Made by a program: the position numbers and the translations under genes
Part shown: positions 1-7,460 of the stretch, piece by piece
Numbering within the stretch: position 1 is the stretch's first letter
Layout: each line of letters starts with the position of its first letter
The notes under the pieces: generated by a model
What the model was told of the DNA's origin: nothing
Databases searched by the model: none
Seen by the model: only the letters and a program-made list of their open reading frames with translations
Source of the DNA: Pseudomonadota bacterium
Lineage (GTDB): Bacteria > Pseudomonadota > Alphaproteobacteria > UBA2136 > JASBTF01
NCBI GenBank assembly: GCA_030148545.1
Contig: JASBTF010000003.1
Location: 1-64,000, forward strand
Direction: 5' to 3'
Length of the DNA: 64,000 nt

Positions 1-1656
1 GCCAACTTCGATCGCGTTTGCGAGCAGATCCGTAACCGTCTGGGCGCCAAGGTTGTACCGATCCAGTACAACATCGGTGCGGAAGACGATTTCAAGGGTG
101 TTGTCGATTTGCTCCGGATGAAGGCTATCTTCTGGAACGAAGACGACATGGGTATGACCTACGAAGAAAAGGACATCCCGGAAGACATCAAGGGTCGTTG
201 CGACGAGCTGCGTGAGCAGATGGTTGAAGCGGCTGCTGAAGGCTCCGAAGAGCTGATGGAGAAATACCTGGAAGAGGGTGATCTCTCCAACGACGATATC
301 AAGGCGGGTCTGCGTCAGCAGGTTCTGGCCAACGAAATCGTTCTGGCTCTGAACGGCTCTGCGTTCAAGAACAAGGGTGTTCAGGCGCTGCTGGATGCGG
401 TGATTGAATTCCTGCCGGCTCCGGATGAAGTAAAAGCCATCCAGGGTGTTCTGGATGATGGCGAGACCGTTGAGTCCCGTGAATCTTCTGACGATGCGCC
501 GTTCTCTGCGCTGGCGTTCAAGATCGCTACTGACCCGTTCGTAGGTTCTCTGACCTTTATTCGTGTGTACTCCGGTGTTCTGAACTCCGGTGACAGCGTG
601 ATGAACTCTGTGCGTCAGAAGAAAGAGCGTGTGGGTCGTCTGCTGCAGATGCACGCCAACTCCCGTGAAGAAATCAAGGAAGTTCGCGCTGGTGACATCG
701 CTGCCTGTGTTGGTCTGAAGGACATCACCACTGGTGACACCCTGTGTGACCTGAACAGCGTGATCGTGCTGGAGCGTATGGAATTCCCGGATCCGGTAAT
801 CTCCGTTGCCGTTGAGCCGAAGTCCAAGGCTGACCAGGAAAAGATGGGTCTGGCGCTGGGCCGTCTGGCTCAGGAAGATCCCTCCTTCCGTGTGAAGACC
901 GACGAAGAATCCGGGCAGACCATCATCTCCGGTATGGGTGAGCTGCACCTGGACATCATCGTTGACCGCATGAAGCGTGAGTTCAAGGTGGAATGTAACG
1001 TGGGTGCGCCGCAGGTGGCCTACCGTGAAACCTTCACCAAGGGCGCCGACGTTGACGGCAAATTCGTCAAGCAGTCTGGTGGTCGTGGTCAGTACGGTCA
1101 CGTCAAGGTTCGCTTCGAGCCTATCGACCGTGATGAAGAGTTCCAGTTCGCTGAAGAAATTCACGGTGGTACCGTTCCGAAGGAATACTTCGGTGCCGTA
1201 CAGAAGGGTATCGATGAGCAGCTCAAGGCCGGTGTTCTGGCGGGCTACCCGATCCTGGGCGTGAAAGCGACCCTGTACGATGGTTCCTACCATGAGGTGG
1301 ATTCCAACGAAAACGCCTTCCGTATGGCGGGTGCTCTGGCTGTTAAGAATGCAGCCAAGGAAGCCGGTGCGGTACTGCTCGAGCCGATCATGAAGGTGGA
1401 AGCGGTAACTCCGGAAGACTACATGGGTGACGTGATGGGCGACCTGAACCGTCGTCGCGGTATGGTACAGGGCATGGAAGACACCATGGCCGGTAAAGTG
1501 ATCCGCGCTGAGGTTCCGCTCTCCGAGATGTTCGGTTACGCTACTGACCTGCGTTCCATGTCTCAGGGTCGTGCCAGCTACTCCATGGAGTTCCTGAAGT
1601 ACTCTGAAGCACCGAAGAACATCGCTGAAGAAGTTATCAGCGGCAAGAAATCTTAA
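1..1656 (+). CDS. fusA: Elongation factor G, 5'-truncated by window edge
   Basis: Translocation GTPase of the ribosome. Frame 1 is open from base 1, so the track's start at 109 is only an internal methionine; the GTPase G1 motif lies outside the window. Visible are the end of the G domain, domain II (around '[15 protein letters not shown]'), domain III ('[18 protein letters not shown]') and domains IV-V ending in '[16 protein letters not shown]'. Only 32 bp separate it from tuf, so they form one operon. The sequence reads as gammaproteobacterial EF-G, and its codons (CTG, GTT, AAC, high GC) differ from genes after 3 kb. Part of that may reflect high expression, but the protein itself also looks unlike an alphaproteobacterial EF-G. 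Confidence 0.97.
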   Translation, partial: ANFDRVCEQIRNRLGAKVVPIQYNIGAEDDFKGVVDLLRMKAIFWNEDDMGMTYEEKDIPEDIKGRCDELREQMVEAAAEGSEELMEKYLEEGDLSNDDIKAGLRQQVLANEIVLALNGSAFKNKGVQALLDAVIEFLPAPDEVKAIQGVLDDGETVESRESSDDAPFSALAFKIATDPFVGSLTFIRVYSGVLNSGDSVMNSVRQKKERVGRLLQMHANSREEIKEVRAGDIAACVGLKDITTGDTLCDLNSVIVLERMEFPDPVISVAVEPKSKADQEKMGLALGRLAQEDPSFRVKTDEESGQTIISGMGELHLDIIVDRMKREFKVECNVGAPQVAYRETFTKGADVDGKFVKQSGGRGQYGHVKVRFEPIDRDEEFQFAEEIHGGTVPKEYFGAVQKGIDEQLKAGVLAGYPILGVKATLYDGSYHEVDSNENAFRMAGALAVKNAAKEAGAVLLEPIMKVEAVTPEDYMGDVMGDLNRRRGMVQGMEDTMAGKVIRAEVPLSEMFGYATDLRSMSQGRASYSMEFLKYSEAPKNIAEEVISGKKS

Positions 1657-1688
1657 ATTTACGGTTAATTTGTTAAGGGTATAGAGCC

Positions 1689-2879
1689 GTGGCAAAGGAA
1701 AAGTTTGAACGTAATAAACCGCACGTAAACGTAGGCACCATCGGTCACGTTGACCATGGTAAAACTACTCTGACCGCTGCGCTGACTCGCGTATGTGCGG
1801 AAGTATGGGGCGGTTCTGCCGTTGCCTTCGACGGTATCGACAATGCTCCGGAAGAGCGTGAGCGTGGTATCACCATCGCTACCTCCCACGTAGAGTACGA
1901 TTCCCCGACTCGTCACTACGCACACGTAGACTGCCCCGGGCACGCTGATTATGTGAAAAACATGATCACCGGTGCTGCCCAGATGGACGGCGCGATCCTG
2001 GTATGTTCCGCAGCTGATGGCCCGATGCCGCAGACTCGTGAGCACATCCTGCTGTCCCGTCAGGTTGGCGTACCTTACATCGTTGTGTTCCTGAACAAAG
2101 CGGACATGGTTGACGATGAAGAGCTGCTCGAGCTGGTAGAGATGGAAATTCGTGAGCTGCTGAGCGACTACGATTTCCCGGGCGACGACACTCCGATCAT
2201 CAAGGGTTCTGCCCTGAAAGCTCTGGAAGGCGACACCAGCGACATCGGTATGCCTGCCGTACAGAAGCTGGTAGAGACTCTGGACGAGTACATCCCGGAG
2301 CCGGAGCGTGCCGTAGATCAGCCGTTCCTGATGCCGATCGAAGACGTATTCTCCATCTCTGGTCGCGGTACTGTAGTAACCGGCCGTGTAGAGCGTGGCA
2401 TCATCAAGGTGGGCGAGGAAATCGAGATCGTGGGTATCCACGACACCACCAAGACCACCTGTACCGGTGTTGAAATGTTCCGCAAGCTGCTGGACGAAGG
2501 CCGCGCTGGTGAGAACGTTGGTGTTCTGCTGCGTGGTACCAAGCGTGATGAAGTTGAGCGTGGTCAGGTTCTGGCCAAGCCGGGTTCTATCAAGCCGCAC
2601 ACCAAGTTCGTTGCCGAAGTCTACGTACTGAGCAAGGATGAAGGTGGTCGTCACACCCCGTTCTTCAACGGTTACCGTCCGCAGTTCTACTTCCGTACCA
2701 CTGACGTCACCGGTGCTTGCACCCTGCCGGAAGGTACTGAAATGGTAATGCCGGGCGACAACGTTCAGATGGACGTTGAGCTGATCGCTCCGATCGCCAT
2801 GGAAGACGGTCTGCGCTTCGCTATCCGCGAAGGTGGCCGTACCGTTGGTGCCGGTGTTGTATCCGAGATCACCAAATAA
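1689..2879 (+). CDS. tuf: Elongation factor Tu
   Basis: Delivers aminoacyl-tRNA to the ribosome. 396 aa, full length, GTG start. G1 '[10 protein letters not shown]' (about residues 18-27), G3 '[10 protein letters not shown]', G4 'NKAD' and the three beta-barrel domains are all present. Like fusA it resembles gammaproteobacterial EF-Tu (for example '[20 protein letters not shown]') rather than the alphaproteobacterial form. It is followed by a strong terminator instead of rpsJ, so the usual str-S10 linkage is broken here. The long minus-strand ORF 1665..2954 is its antisense shadow. Confidence 0.98.
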   Translation: MAKEKFERNKPHVNVGTIGHVDHGKTTLTAALTRVCAEVWGGSAVAFDGIDNAPEERERGITIATSHVEYDSPTRHYAHVDCPGHADYVKNMITGAAQMDGAILVCSAADGPMPQTREHILLSRQVGVPYIVVFLNKADMVDDEELLELVEMEIRELLSDYDFPGDDTPIIKGSALKALEGDTSDIGMPAVQKLVETLDEYIPEPERAVDQPFLMPIEDVFSISGRGTVVTGRVERGIIKVGEEIEIVGIHDTTKTTCTGVEMFRKLLDEGRAGENVGVLLRGTKRDEVERGQVLAKPGSIKPHTKFVAEVYVLSKDEGGRHTPFFNGYRPQFYFRTTDVTGACTLPEGTEMVMPGDNVQMDVELIAPIAMEDGLRFAIREGGRTVGAGVVSEITK

Positions 2880-2896
2880 GGACTGACCGGTCCGAT

Positions 2897-2922
2897 AAAA
2901 CCGCCCTTCGGGGCGGTTTTTT
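2897..2922 (+). terminator. Rho-independent terminator after tuf
   Basis: Perfect stem AAAACCGCCC / GGGCGGTTTT with a TTCG tetraloop followed by further T residues, 17 bp after the tuf stop codon. Confidence 0.95.
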
Positions 2923-2927
2923 AGTAT

Positions 2928-3015
2928 GCTCTTACCTTGGCAAAGCCAAGGCACGGCACCAGGAAGTATCCTGGACCTCCGCCAACCAAGTCGCGCTGCG
3001 ACCTTGGGATGGCGG
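2928..3015 (-). repeat. Three-hairpin intergenic repeat, copy 1
   Basis: Read on the minus strand it matches copies at 7027 and 16848: 'CGCCATCCCAAG' start, the core GGTCCAGGATACTTCCTGG, and a final hairpin CCTTGGC-TTT-GCCAAGG. In hairpin 1 the arms are GTCGC/GCGAC here but CTCGC/GCGAG in the other copies, a paired C-G to G-C switch. It sits directly after the tuf terminator, in the opposite orientation to copies 2 and 3. Confidence 0.85.
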
Positions 3016-3112
3016 TATATTCAAATTACCCTTGCCAATTCGTATACATATTGATATACAAGAGCCAATCTCATTAATTTGCCGTTTATGGTATTAGTTT
3101 CCAGGAGGGGCT

Positions 3113-4285
3113 ATGGAAATTTTCAACTTCATTGGCGCTTTCTTTGCGCCATTGGCTGACTTTGTTGGTTATATTCTCACTGCTTTAGGTGCTGGAAGTT
3201 TGTGGCTATTTACCAAGCTTTCTGCACCATTATTGGTATTACGTGTTGCTTTTCAAAACTTGACTGGCCAGTCGGTAAGGTTACTGGCTAAGCGACATAT
3301 TGCTAAGGTTTCTCAGCTTCGCATTTATACACTCCATGATTTGAGTGGTGATTTTAAGAATGCTAAAGATAACGCTGATGAAGCTGCATTTCGGCATTGC
3401 CGTAAAGCTGAACCTCGGCAAGAGAAACAACAATCCCTTAACGATGTTTATGCGCTGTTGATAACGTTAGCATTTGAATTAGCGTCTGAAGATCGAGAAA
3501 CACGCCGTTTGTATAAACGTTTGCTAGACCAATGTGACCGTGCTTATGCTTCGATGGAAAAGTTGCTTAACCGCTATGTGCAATATGCTGCTGAGTGGGA
3601 CGCACAAGAACGTGTAGCAAATAAGGTACTTTGGCGTATCAAAGCGTTAGGCTGGCGTAGTTGGGTACCTTTGACTGCTGAATCAAAAAAGCGTAGCGAA
3701 CTGCAGCGTGAATATCGTGTAAAATTAAAGCAGCTGTTTCAACAGCGTAAAGCCAATCTGAAGCGGCTAAACCGCCGCTTCCGTTACATTCAAAAGATTG
3801 TGAAACACTTAGAAAAGCAGATTGGTGAGTTCTTACCAATTTATGAAACTTTGTGGAAATCACTTAAGCTGTCAGTGCAAACAGGTCGTATTTTGCGTAT
3901 GCTTTGTGCACCAAATGAGCGTGCTCGTGATATTCGGCGGCGTTATTATCTGGATAACCTTCCGGAGTTACCTGTTGCTTCACAGCATGGCGATATTGAC
4001 ATGCAGCATGGGCAGCTTGATCAATGGCTGCGTGATAACCTGTCGTTTAAAACGACAGATCAGGCTTTGGTTCGAGAACTTAAGTATATGCTGTGGAATA
4101 CTCTTGGTCCCCATGCAGATCTTGAGGAAAAATTCGAGCGTTGGTTGCGCATTCACTGTGCGATTTATGAGCCTGAAAATATTACGCGAGCGTGGGTATT
4201 GCAGTTGCCACTGTCTAACAGTGAGCAAATTGCAGTGACTTCACTGCAAAGTAGGCAGCAGCTGATTGACGCTAAACGCCTGTAA
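3113..4285 (+). CDS. Unknown membrane-anchored, charged helical protein
   Basis: 390 aa, family not recognised. The strong ribosome site 'CCAGGAGGGGCT' lies just upstream of the ATG. Residues ~5-50 are hydrophobic (one or two membrane segments, 'FVGYILTALGAGSLWLF'). The rest is charged and helical, with Arg/Lys-rich stretches (~190-250, 'KLKQLFQQRKANLKRLNRR') that suggest coiled coil on the cytoplasmic side. No enzymatic motif is visible. AT-richer codon use than fusA-tuf marks the change of gene background. It converges with the 82-aa gene on a shared bidirectional terminator and appears monocistronic. Confidence 0.8.
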   Translation: MEIFNFIGAFFAPLADFVGYILTALGAGSLWLFTKLSAPLLVLRVAFQNLTGQSVRLLAKRHIAKVSQLRIYTLHDLSGDFKNAKDNADEAAFRHCRKAEPRQEKQQSLNDVYALLITLAFELASEDRETRRLYKRLLDQCDRAYASMEKLLNRYVQYAAEWDAQERVANKVLWRIKALGWRSWVPLTAESKKRSELQREYRVKLKQLFQQRKANLKRLNRRFRYIQKIVKHLEKQIGEFLPIYETLWKSLKLSVQTGRILRMLCAPNERARDIRRRYYLDNLPELPVASQHGDIDMQHGQLDQWLRDNLSFKTTDQALVRELKYMLWNTLGPHADLEEKFERWLRIHCAIYEPENITRAWVLQLPLSNSEQIAVTSLQSRQQLIDAKRL

Positions 4286-4292
4286 AATACTT

Positions 4293-4326
4293 AAAAGGCC
4301 CGTTCCATTGGAACGGGCCTTTTTTT
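4293..4326. terminator. Bidirectional terminator
   Basis: Perfect 10-bp stem GGCCCGTTCC / GGAACGGGCC with an ATT loop, flanked by A-runs on the left and T-runs on the right, so it can end transcription from both sides. It lies between two converging genes. Confidence 0.93.
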
Positions 4327-4573
4327 ATGCGGTATTGAAGTGAATATAGCGGCGCTTGCGCAGGCCGCCGCTTTTGCCACACTTGCCGGTGCGGTGAGTG
4401 CGCAAGGTTTTCTGCTTGCTGCGGCTAGACGCATACCAACGATAGGGAATGGTAGAGCCAATGCAGTCAAGCCAGCCATTAGCAAGGGGCGTATGTTCGC
4501 GATGACCGTTACAACGGGCAACGGCAGAACGCCAGCTAACAGGGCCTTTGTGGTGAGGACGGTTCTTGGCCAT
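4325..4573 (-). CDS. Small basic protein of unknown function
   Basis: 82 aa, very rich in Arg, Lys, His and Ser ('MAKNRPHHKGPVSWRSA'), no membrane segment. Support for a real gene: 'CAGGAG' sits 7 bases before the ATG and the stop codon runs into the bidirectional terminator. Composition suggests a nucleic-acid or ribosome-binding protein, but that is inference. The overlapping plus ORF 4340..4597 and minus ORF 4291..4521 lack such signals. Confidence 0.6.
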   Translation of the reverse strand: MAKNRPHHKGPVSWRSAVARCNGHREHTPLANGWLDCIGSTIPYRWYASSRSKQKTLRTHRTGKCGKSGGLRKRRYIHFNTA

Positions 4574-4813
4574 GGGAATGCTCCTGAAGACAGGTAGCGA
4601 TGGTGCTACCTATTCGTTCAATAGCACGGCCATGCAGGCAGTAGGGTTTGGGCATGAAGGCCTCCAAAAGCTATGTAATAAATTTTTTGTATACTAATTG
4701 CGTTGTGGGGTCAATGAATAAGTGAGGGGCTCCTAGGGGGATCGCAGCCCGTTAGGGCTGGCACCCCTAGGAGCTAGCGGCGGCTTTGCTGACCGCAATG
4801 CGAATCTAAATAA
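4574..4813. other. Non-coding stretch next to tRNA-Trp
   Basis: No convincing ORF. It holds the leader of the 82-aa gene and the structured element at 4729-4796 described separately. The A/T-rich part around 4676-4700 ('GTAATAAATTTTTTGTATAC') may carry promoters, but no clear -35/-10 pair stands out. Confidence 0.5.
4729..4796 (+). repeat. Diverged structured element, possibly related to the three-hairpin repeat
   Basis: An 11-bp perfect stem GCTCCTAGGGG (4729-4739) / CCCCTAGGAGC (4764-4774) encloses a second hairpin CAGCCC-GTTA-GGGCTG. A third hairpin, GCGGcGGC-TTT-GCtgaCCGC, follows and has the same layout as hairpin 3 of the repeats at 7027 and 16848 (cGGC-TTT-GCCga inside a variable stem). 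Kinship is inferred from that layout; the 5' parts do not align. Confidence 0.55.
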
Positions 4814-4889
4814 TGGCAGGGGTGAAAGGATTCGAACCCTCGACACCTGGTTTTGGAGACCAGTGCTCTACCAGCTGAGCTACACCCCT
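4814..4889 (-). tRNA. tRNA-Trp (CCA)
   Basis: Cloverleaf on the minus strand: acceptor AGGGGTG/CACCCCT, D arm AGCTCAGCTGGTAGAGC, anticodon stem CTGGT/ACCAG with loop CTCCAAA (anticodon CCA), T arm GGGTTCGAATCC, discriminator G and encoded CCA end. In many proteobacteria it is cotranscribed with tuf and secE; here it is isolated and faces the other way. Confidence 0.96.
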
Positions 4890-4973
4890 ACGTCGGATGG
4901 ATTATGTACCGAGTTTTGGCCAGAAAAGCAATTTTTAATTTACCTTATCGGGTGGTTTACCTACACTGCGGCC

Positions 4974-6392
4974 ATGGTTACCCACGTTAAGCTTTACAAT
5001 ACGCTACATCGCGAGAAAGAAATTTTTACACCACGTACTGATGGTGAGGTGCAAGTTTACACCTGTGGGCCTACTGTGTACCACGATGCGCATATTGGGA
5101 ATATGCGCGCATTTATGACTGCAGATATTCTTAAAAAAACGTTGAAGCTAGCGGGTTACACGGTTCACCATGTGATGAATATTACCGATGTTGGTCACTT
5201 AACCGATGATGGTGATGCCGGTGAAGATAAAATGTTGGTGGCGATGCGTCGTGAAGGCAAAACCGCAGCTGAAATTGCAGAATTTTACACCGAGCGTTTT
5301 GTTACTGATGCTGAAGTATTAAATATTGATTTGCCGCAAGGGAAGGACATGCCCCGTGCGACGGCGTATATTCCGCAACAGATTGAGATGGTGCAACAGC
5401 TGGAAGCTAAAGGTTATACTTACCAAACAAGCGATGGCGTGTATTTTGATACCTCTAAGCTGAAAGATTACGGCAAGCTGGCCAAATTAGATTTGGAGAA
5501 CTTAAACGCTGGTGAACGTGTATCGATAGGGGAGAAGCGTAACCCAACCGATTTTGCGCTTTGGAAGTTAAGCCCAACCAATGCTAAGCGTGATATGGAA
5601 TGGGATAGCCCGTGGGGTAAGGGTTTTCCTGGCTGGCATATTGAGTGTTCTGCCATGAGCCGTGCCATTTTTGGTGATGTGTTTGATATTCATACCGGTG
5701 GAATTGACCATATTCCTGTGCATCATACTAATGAGATTGCTCAGTCAGAGGTCGCTTGTGGCTGCGAAAAACACGTCAACTATTGGCTACATAACGAATT
5801 TGTGGTGCTAGGGCAGGGCGCTAAAATGAGTAAATCTAGCGGTAACTTCCTTACCGTGGCAGGCTTGCAGGAGAAAGGTTTTCACCCGTTAGCGCTACGT
5901 TATTTATATTTGCAAACCCATTACCGCAAGAGCGTTAAATTTGATTGGGATATTTTGGCGGATGCTCAAACAGCGCTCAAGCGCTTATGGCAACGTTCCG
6001 CAGGTGTTGATTTCAATACACGTAACCAAACAGCTCAGTTGAGCGAAGTTATTCAAATAGCGTTGTGTGATGACCTTAATACAGCTGAAGCGCTAGCCAA
6101 GCTGTGGGATGGTTTAAAACAACTAGAGGGCGCAGAGCTTGCTACTATGCTGTGGCAGGCGGAAGAGGTGTTATCACTCGGGTTGGCCAATGCACAGCAA
6201 ATGCTGGATGAGTTGGCTAAGCTCACTGCTGTGGATGACGTGTCAGCTGAGTTACAAGAACTGTTGGCACAGCGCCAGCAAGCGCGTGCTGCTAAGGATT
6301 TTGCACAGGCAGATGCATTGCGTGATAAAATTTTAGCGGCTGGCTATAAGGTAGTCGATACTGCTGACGGCGCTAAATTAGAACGTATTTAA
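4974..6392 (+). CDS. cysS: Cysteinyl-tRNA synthetase
   Basis: Charges tRNA-Cys. 472 aa from the ATG at 4974 ('MVTHVKLYNTL'), which matches the family's usual start; the track's start at 4863 runs through the tRNA gene. Class I signatures are HIGN ('DAHIGNMR') and 'KMSKSSGN', with zinc-site residues in 'CGPTVY', 'WHIECSAM' and 'HHTNE'. The C-terminal helical DALR-like region ends the protein. It is followed 15 bp later by grxC and probably cotranscribed with it. Confidence 0.97.
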   Translation: MVTHVKLYNTLHREKEIFTPRTDGEVQVYTCGPTVYHDAHIGNMRAFMTADILKKTLKLAGYTVHHVMNITDVGHLTDDGDAGEDKMLVAMRREGKTAAEIAEFYTERFVTDAEVLNIDLPQGKDMPRATAYIPQQIEMVQQLEAKGYTYQTSDGVYFDTSKLKDYGKLAKLDLENLNAGERVSIGEKRNPTDFALWKLSPTNAKRDMEWDSPWGKGFPGWHIECSAMSRAIFGDVFDIHTGGIDHIPVHHTNEIAQSEVACGCEKHVNYWLHNEFVVLGQGAKMSKSSGNFLTVAGLQEKGFHPLALRYLYLQTHYRKSVKFDWDILADAQTALKRLWQRSAGVDFNTRNQTAQLSEVIQIALCDDLNTAEALAKLWDGLKQLEGAELATMLWQAEEVLSLGLANAQQMLDELAKLTAVDDVSAELQELLAQRQQARAAKDFAQADALRDKILAAGYKVVDTADGAKLERI

Positions 6393-6407
6393 ATAAGGAA
6401 AAGAAAA

Positions 6408-6662
6408 ATGGCGAATGTTGTGATTTATAGTAAGGATTATTGCCCGTATTGCGTGCGTGCTAAGCAGCTGATGGAAACGCTAGGGCAGGATTATAACGAG
6501 ATTGATTTAGGCAAAAACCCTGAGCTGGTGATGGAGGTTGTACAGAAATCTGGCGGGATGCGCACCGTGCCACAAGTGTTTATTGACGATAAACACATTG
6601 GCGGTTATGACGACCTAGCTGCATTACATGAAAAGGGTGAGTTAGAGCCGTTGCTTAAATAG
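6408..6662 (+). CDS. grxC: Glutaredoxin 3
   Basis: Dithiol glutaredoxin, 84 aa, using glutathione to reduce disulfides. Active site CPYC ('KDYCPYCVRAK', residues ~12-15), cis-Pro 'RTVPQVFI' and glutathione-binding 'GGYDDL' are all visible. 'AATAAGGAAAAG' supplies a ribosome site. It is the second gene after cysS, giving a cysteine/thiol theme. Confidence 0.95.
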   Translation: MANVVIYSKDYCPYCVRAKQLMETLGQDYNEIDLGKNPELVMEVVQKSGGMRTVPQVFIDDKHIGGYDDLAALHEKGELEPLLK

Positions 6663-6757
6663 TTTGCCATTGCGCACAATTTTAGGTAAACAGAGTGCCT
6701 CGGCATTGGGCCGGGGAAAACATGAACCAGATACTTCTTAGAAGGTGGTGATAACGC

Positions 6758-6958
6758 ATGATCAAGGTAGATGTCCGCGATAATGATGTGGAACAGGCGA
6801 TTAAGCGACTCAAAAAAGTTTTGAATCGTGAAGGCGTGTTTCGCAAAATGCGTGAGAAAGAGTTCTTCGAGAAGCCGTTTGAAGCGCGCAACCGTATGCG
6901 CCGCGAGGCTGTTCGTCGCTCTCGTAAGTCTGAGCGTGAACGTCGTTCACAGCTGTAA
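6758..6958 (+). CDS. rpsU: Ribosomal protein bS21
   Basis: 66 aa, 30S subunit protein near the anti-Shine-Dalgarno region. 'DNDVEQAIKRLKKVLNREGV' and the basic tail 'RNRMRREAVRRSRKSERERR' are diagnostic. 'GAAGGTGGTGAT' provides the ribosome site. A terminator follows directly, so it is a short monocistronic unit. Confidence 0.96.
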   Translation: MIKVDVRDNDVEQAIKRLKKVLNREGVFRKMREKEFFEKPFEARNRMRREAVRRSRKSERERRSQL

Positions 6959-6974
6959 GCCTTTACAAGCGTTT

Positions 6975-7000
6975 AAAAATCCCGCGTTTGCGGGATTTTT
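6975..7000 (+). terminator. Terminator after rpsU
   Basis: AAAAATCCCGC-GTTT-GCGGGATTTTT, a symmetric stem with flanking A and T runs, 16 bp after the rpsU stop. Confidence 0.94.
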
Positions 7001-7026
7001 AATATCGATATAGTAGTGGTTAAAAT

Positions 7027-7116
7027 CGCCATCCCAAGCTCGCTGTGCGAGTTGGTTGGCGGAGGTCCAGGAAACTTCCTGGTGCCAACCAGCGGCTTTG
7101 CCGACTGGTTGAGCAT
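7027..7116 (+). repeat. Three-hairpin intergenic repeat, copy 2
   Basis: Hairpin 1 CCAAgCTCGC-TGT-GCGAGTTGG, hairpin 2 CCAGGAA-AC-TTCCTGG within GGC...GCC, hairpin 3 CAACCAGcGGC-TTT-GCCgaCTGGTTG. Hairpin 3's outer stem (AACCAG/CTGGTT) differs completely from copy 3 (TTGCTG/CAGCAA) yet pairs perfectly in each. It lies between the rpsU terminator and the 3' end of the rbcS-like gene. Confidence 0.88.
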
Positions 7117-7123
7117 ATATCAA

Positions 7124-7438
7124 TTATGCTGCAGTTTGCGGTGCTTTAACCACAAAGCTGGTGGCATATTGCTGATTAGCGCGGTCGAACGCACATAGGC
7201 GAATATGCGCAAAGGGGAAGCGCTTGGCACAGGTATCAATTTGGCTCATCACCCAGTGCGTGGTTAGTTTGGCTTGGCGCGGTAGTGGCCATAATTTCCA
7301 ATAAACTTCATCTGGTGCTGGGTTTTCAGCAAACTCAATTAGTGGCAATAGGTCATGTTCCAACATATTTTCTACCTGAGACTCAATTTGCCCAGGAGAG
7401 AGTGGTGGTAGGAATGAGAAAGTTTCAAAGCGTGACAT
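7124..7438 (-). CDS. rbcS: RuBisCO small-subunit homologue (green-type, form I-like)
   Basis: 104 aa. The N-terminal 'RFETFSFLPPLSPGQIESQV' and the block 'PLIEFAENPAPDEVYWKLW' align by eye along the whole length with form I small subunits of the cyanobacterial/green type, ending in 'SFVVKAP' at the family's normal end. In form I RuBisCO eight such chains cap an octamer of large subunits. It follows the XRE-RuBisCO fusion gene by 22 bp on the same strand, with 'AAGGAT' as ribosome site, so the two are very probably cotranscribed. Its partner has lost the catalytic residues, so the likely role is structural: stabilising an L8S8-like particle. Form I large subunits need the small one, while form IV RuBisCO-like proteins do not have it; this argues for form I descent. 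Confidence 0.9.
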   Translation of the reverse strand: MSRFETFSFLPPLSPGQIESQVENMLEHDLLPLIEFAENPAPDEVYWKLWPLPRQAKLTTHWVMSQIDTCAKRFPFAHIRLCAFDRANQQYATSFVVKAPQTAA

Positions 7439-7460
7439 AATAATTAATCCTTATTAAACC

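Noticed and set aside
1665-2954. 429-aa minus-strand ORF opposite tuf
   Set aside because: Antisense shadow of the highly biased tuf codons; no ribosome site, and the plus-strand EF-Tu is unambiguous.
4340-4597. 85-aa plus-strand ORF
   Set aside because: Overlaps the minus-strand 82-aa gene, which has the better ribosome site and terminator.
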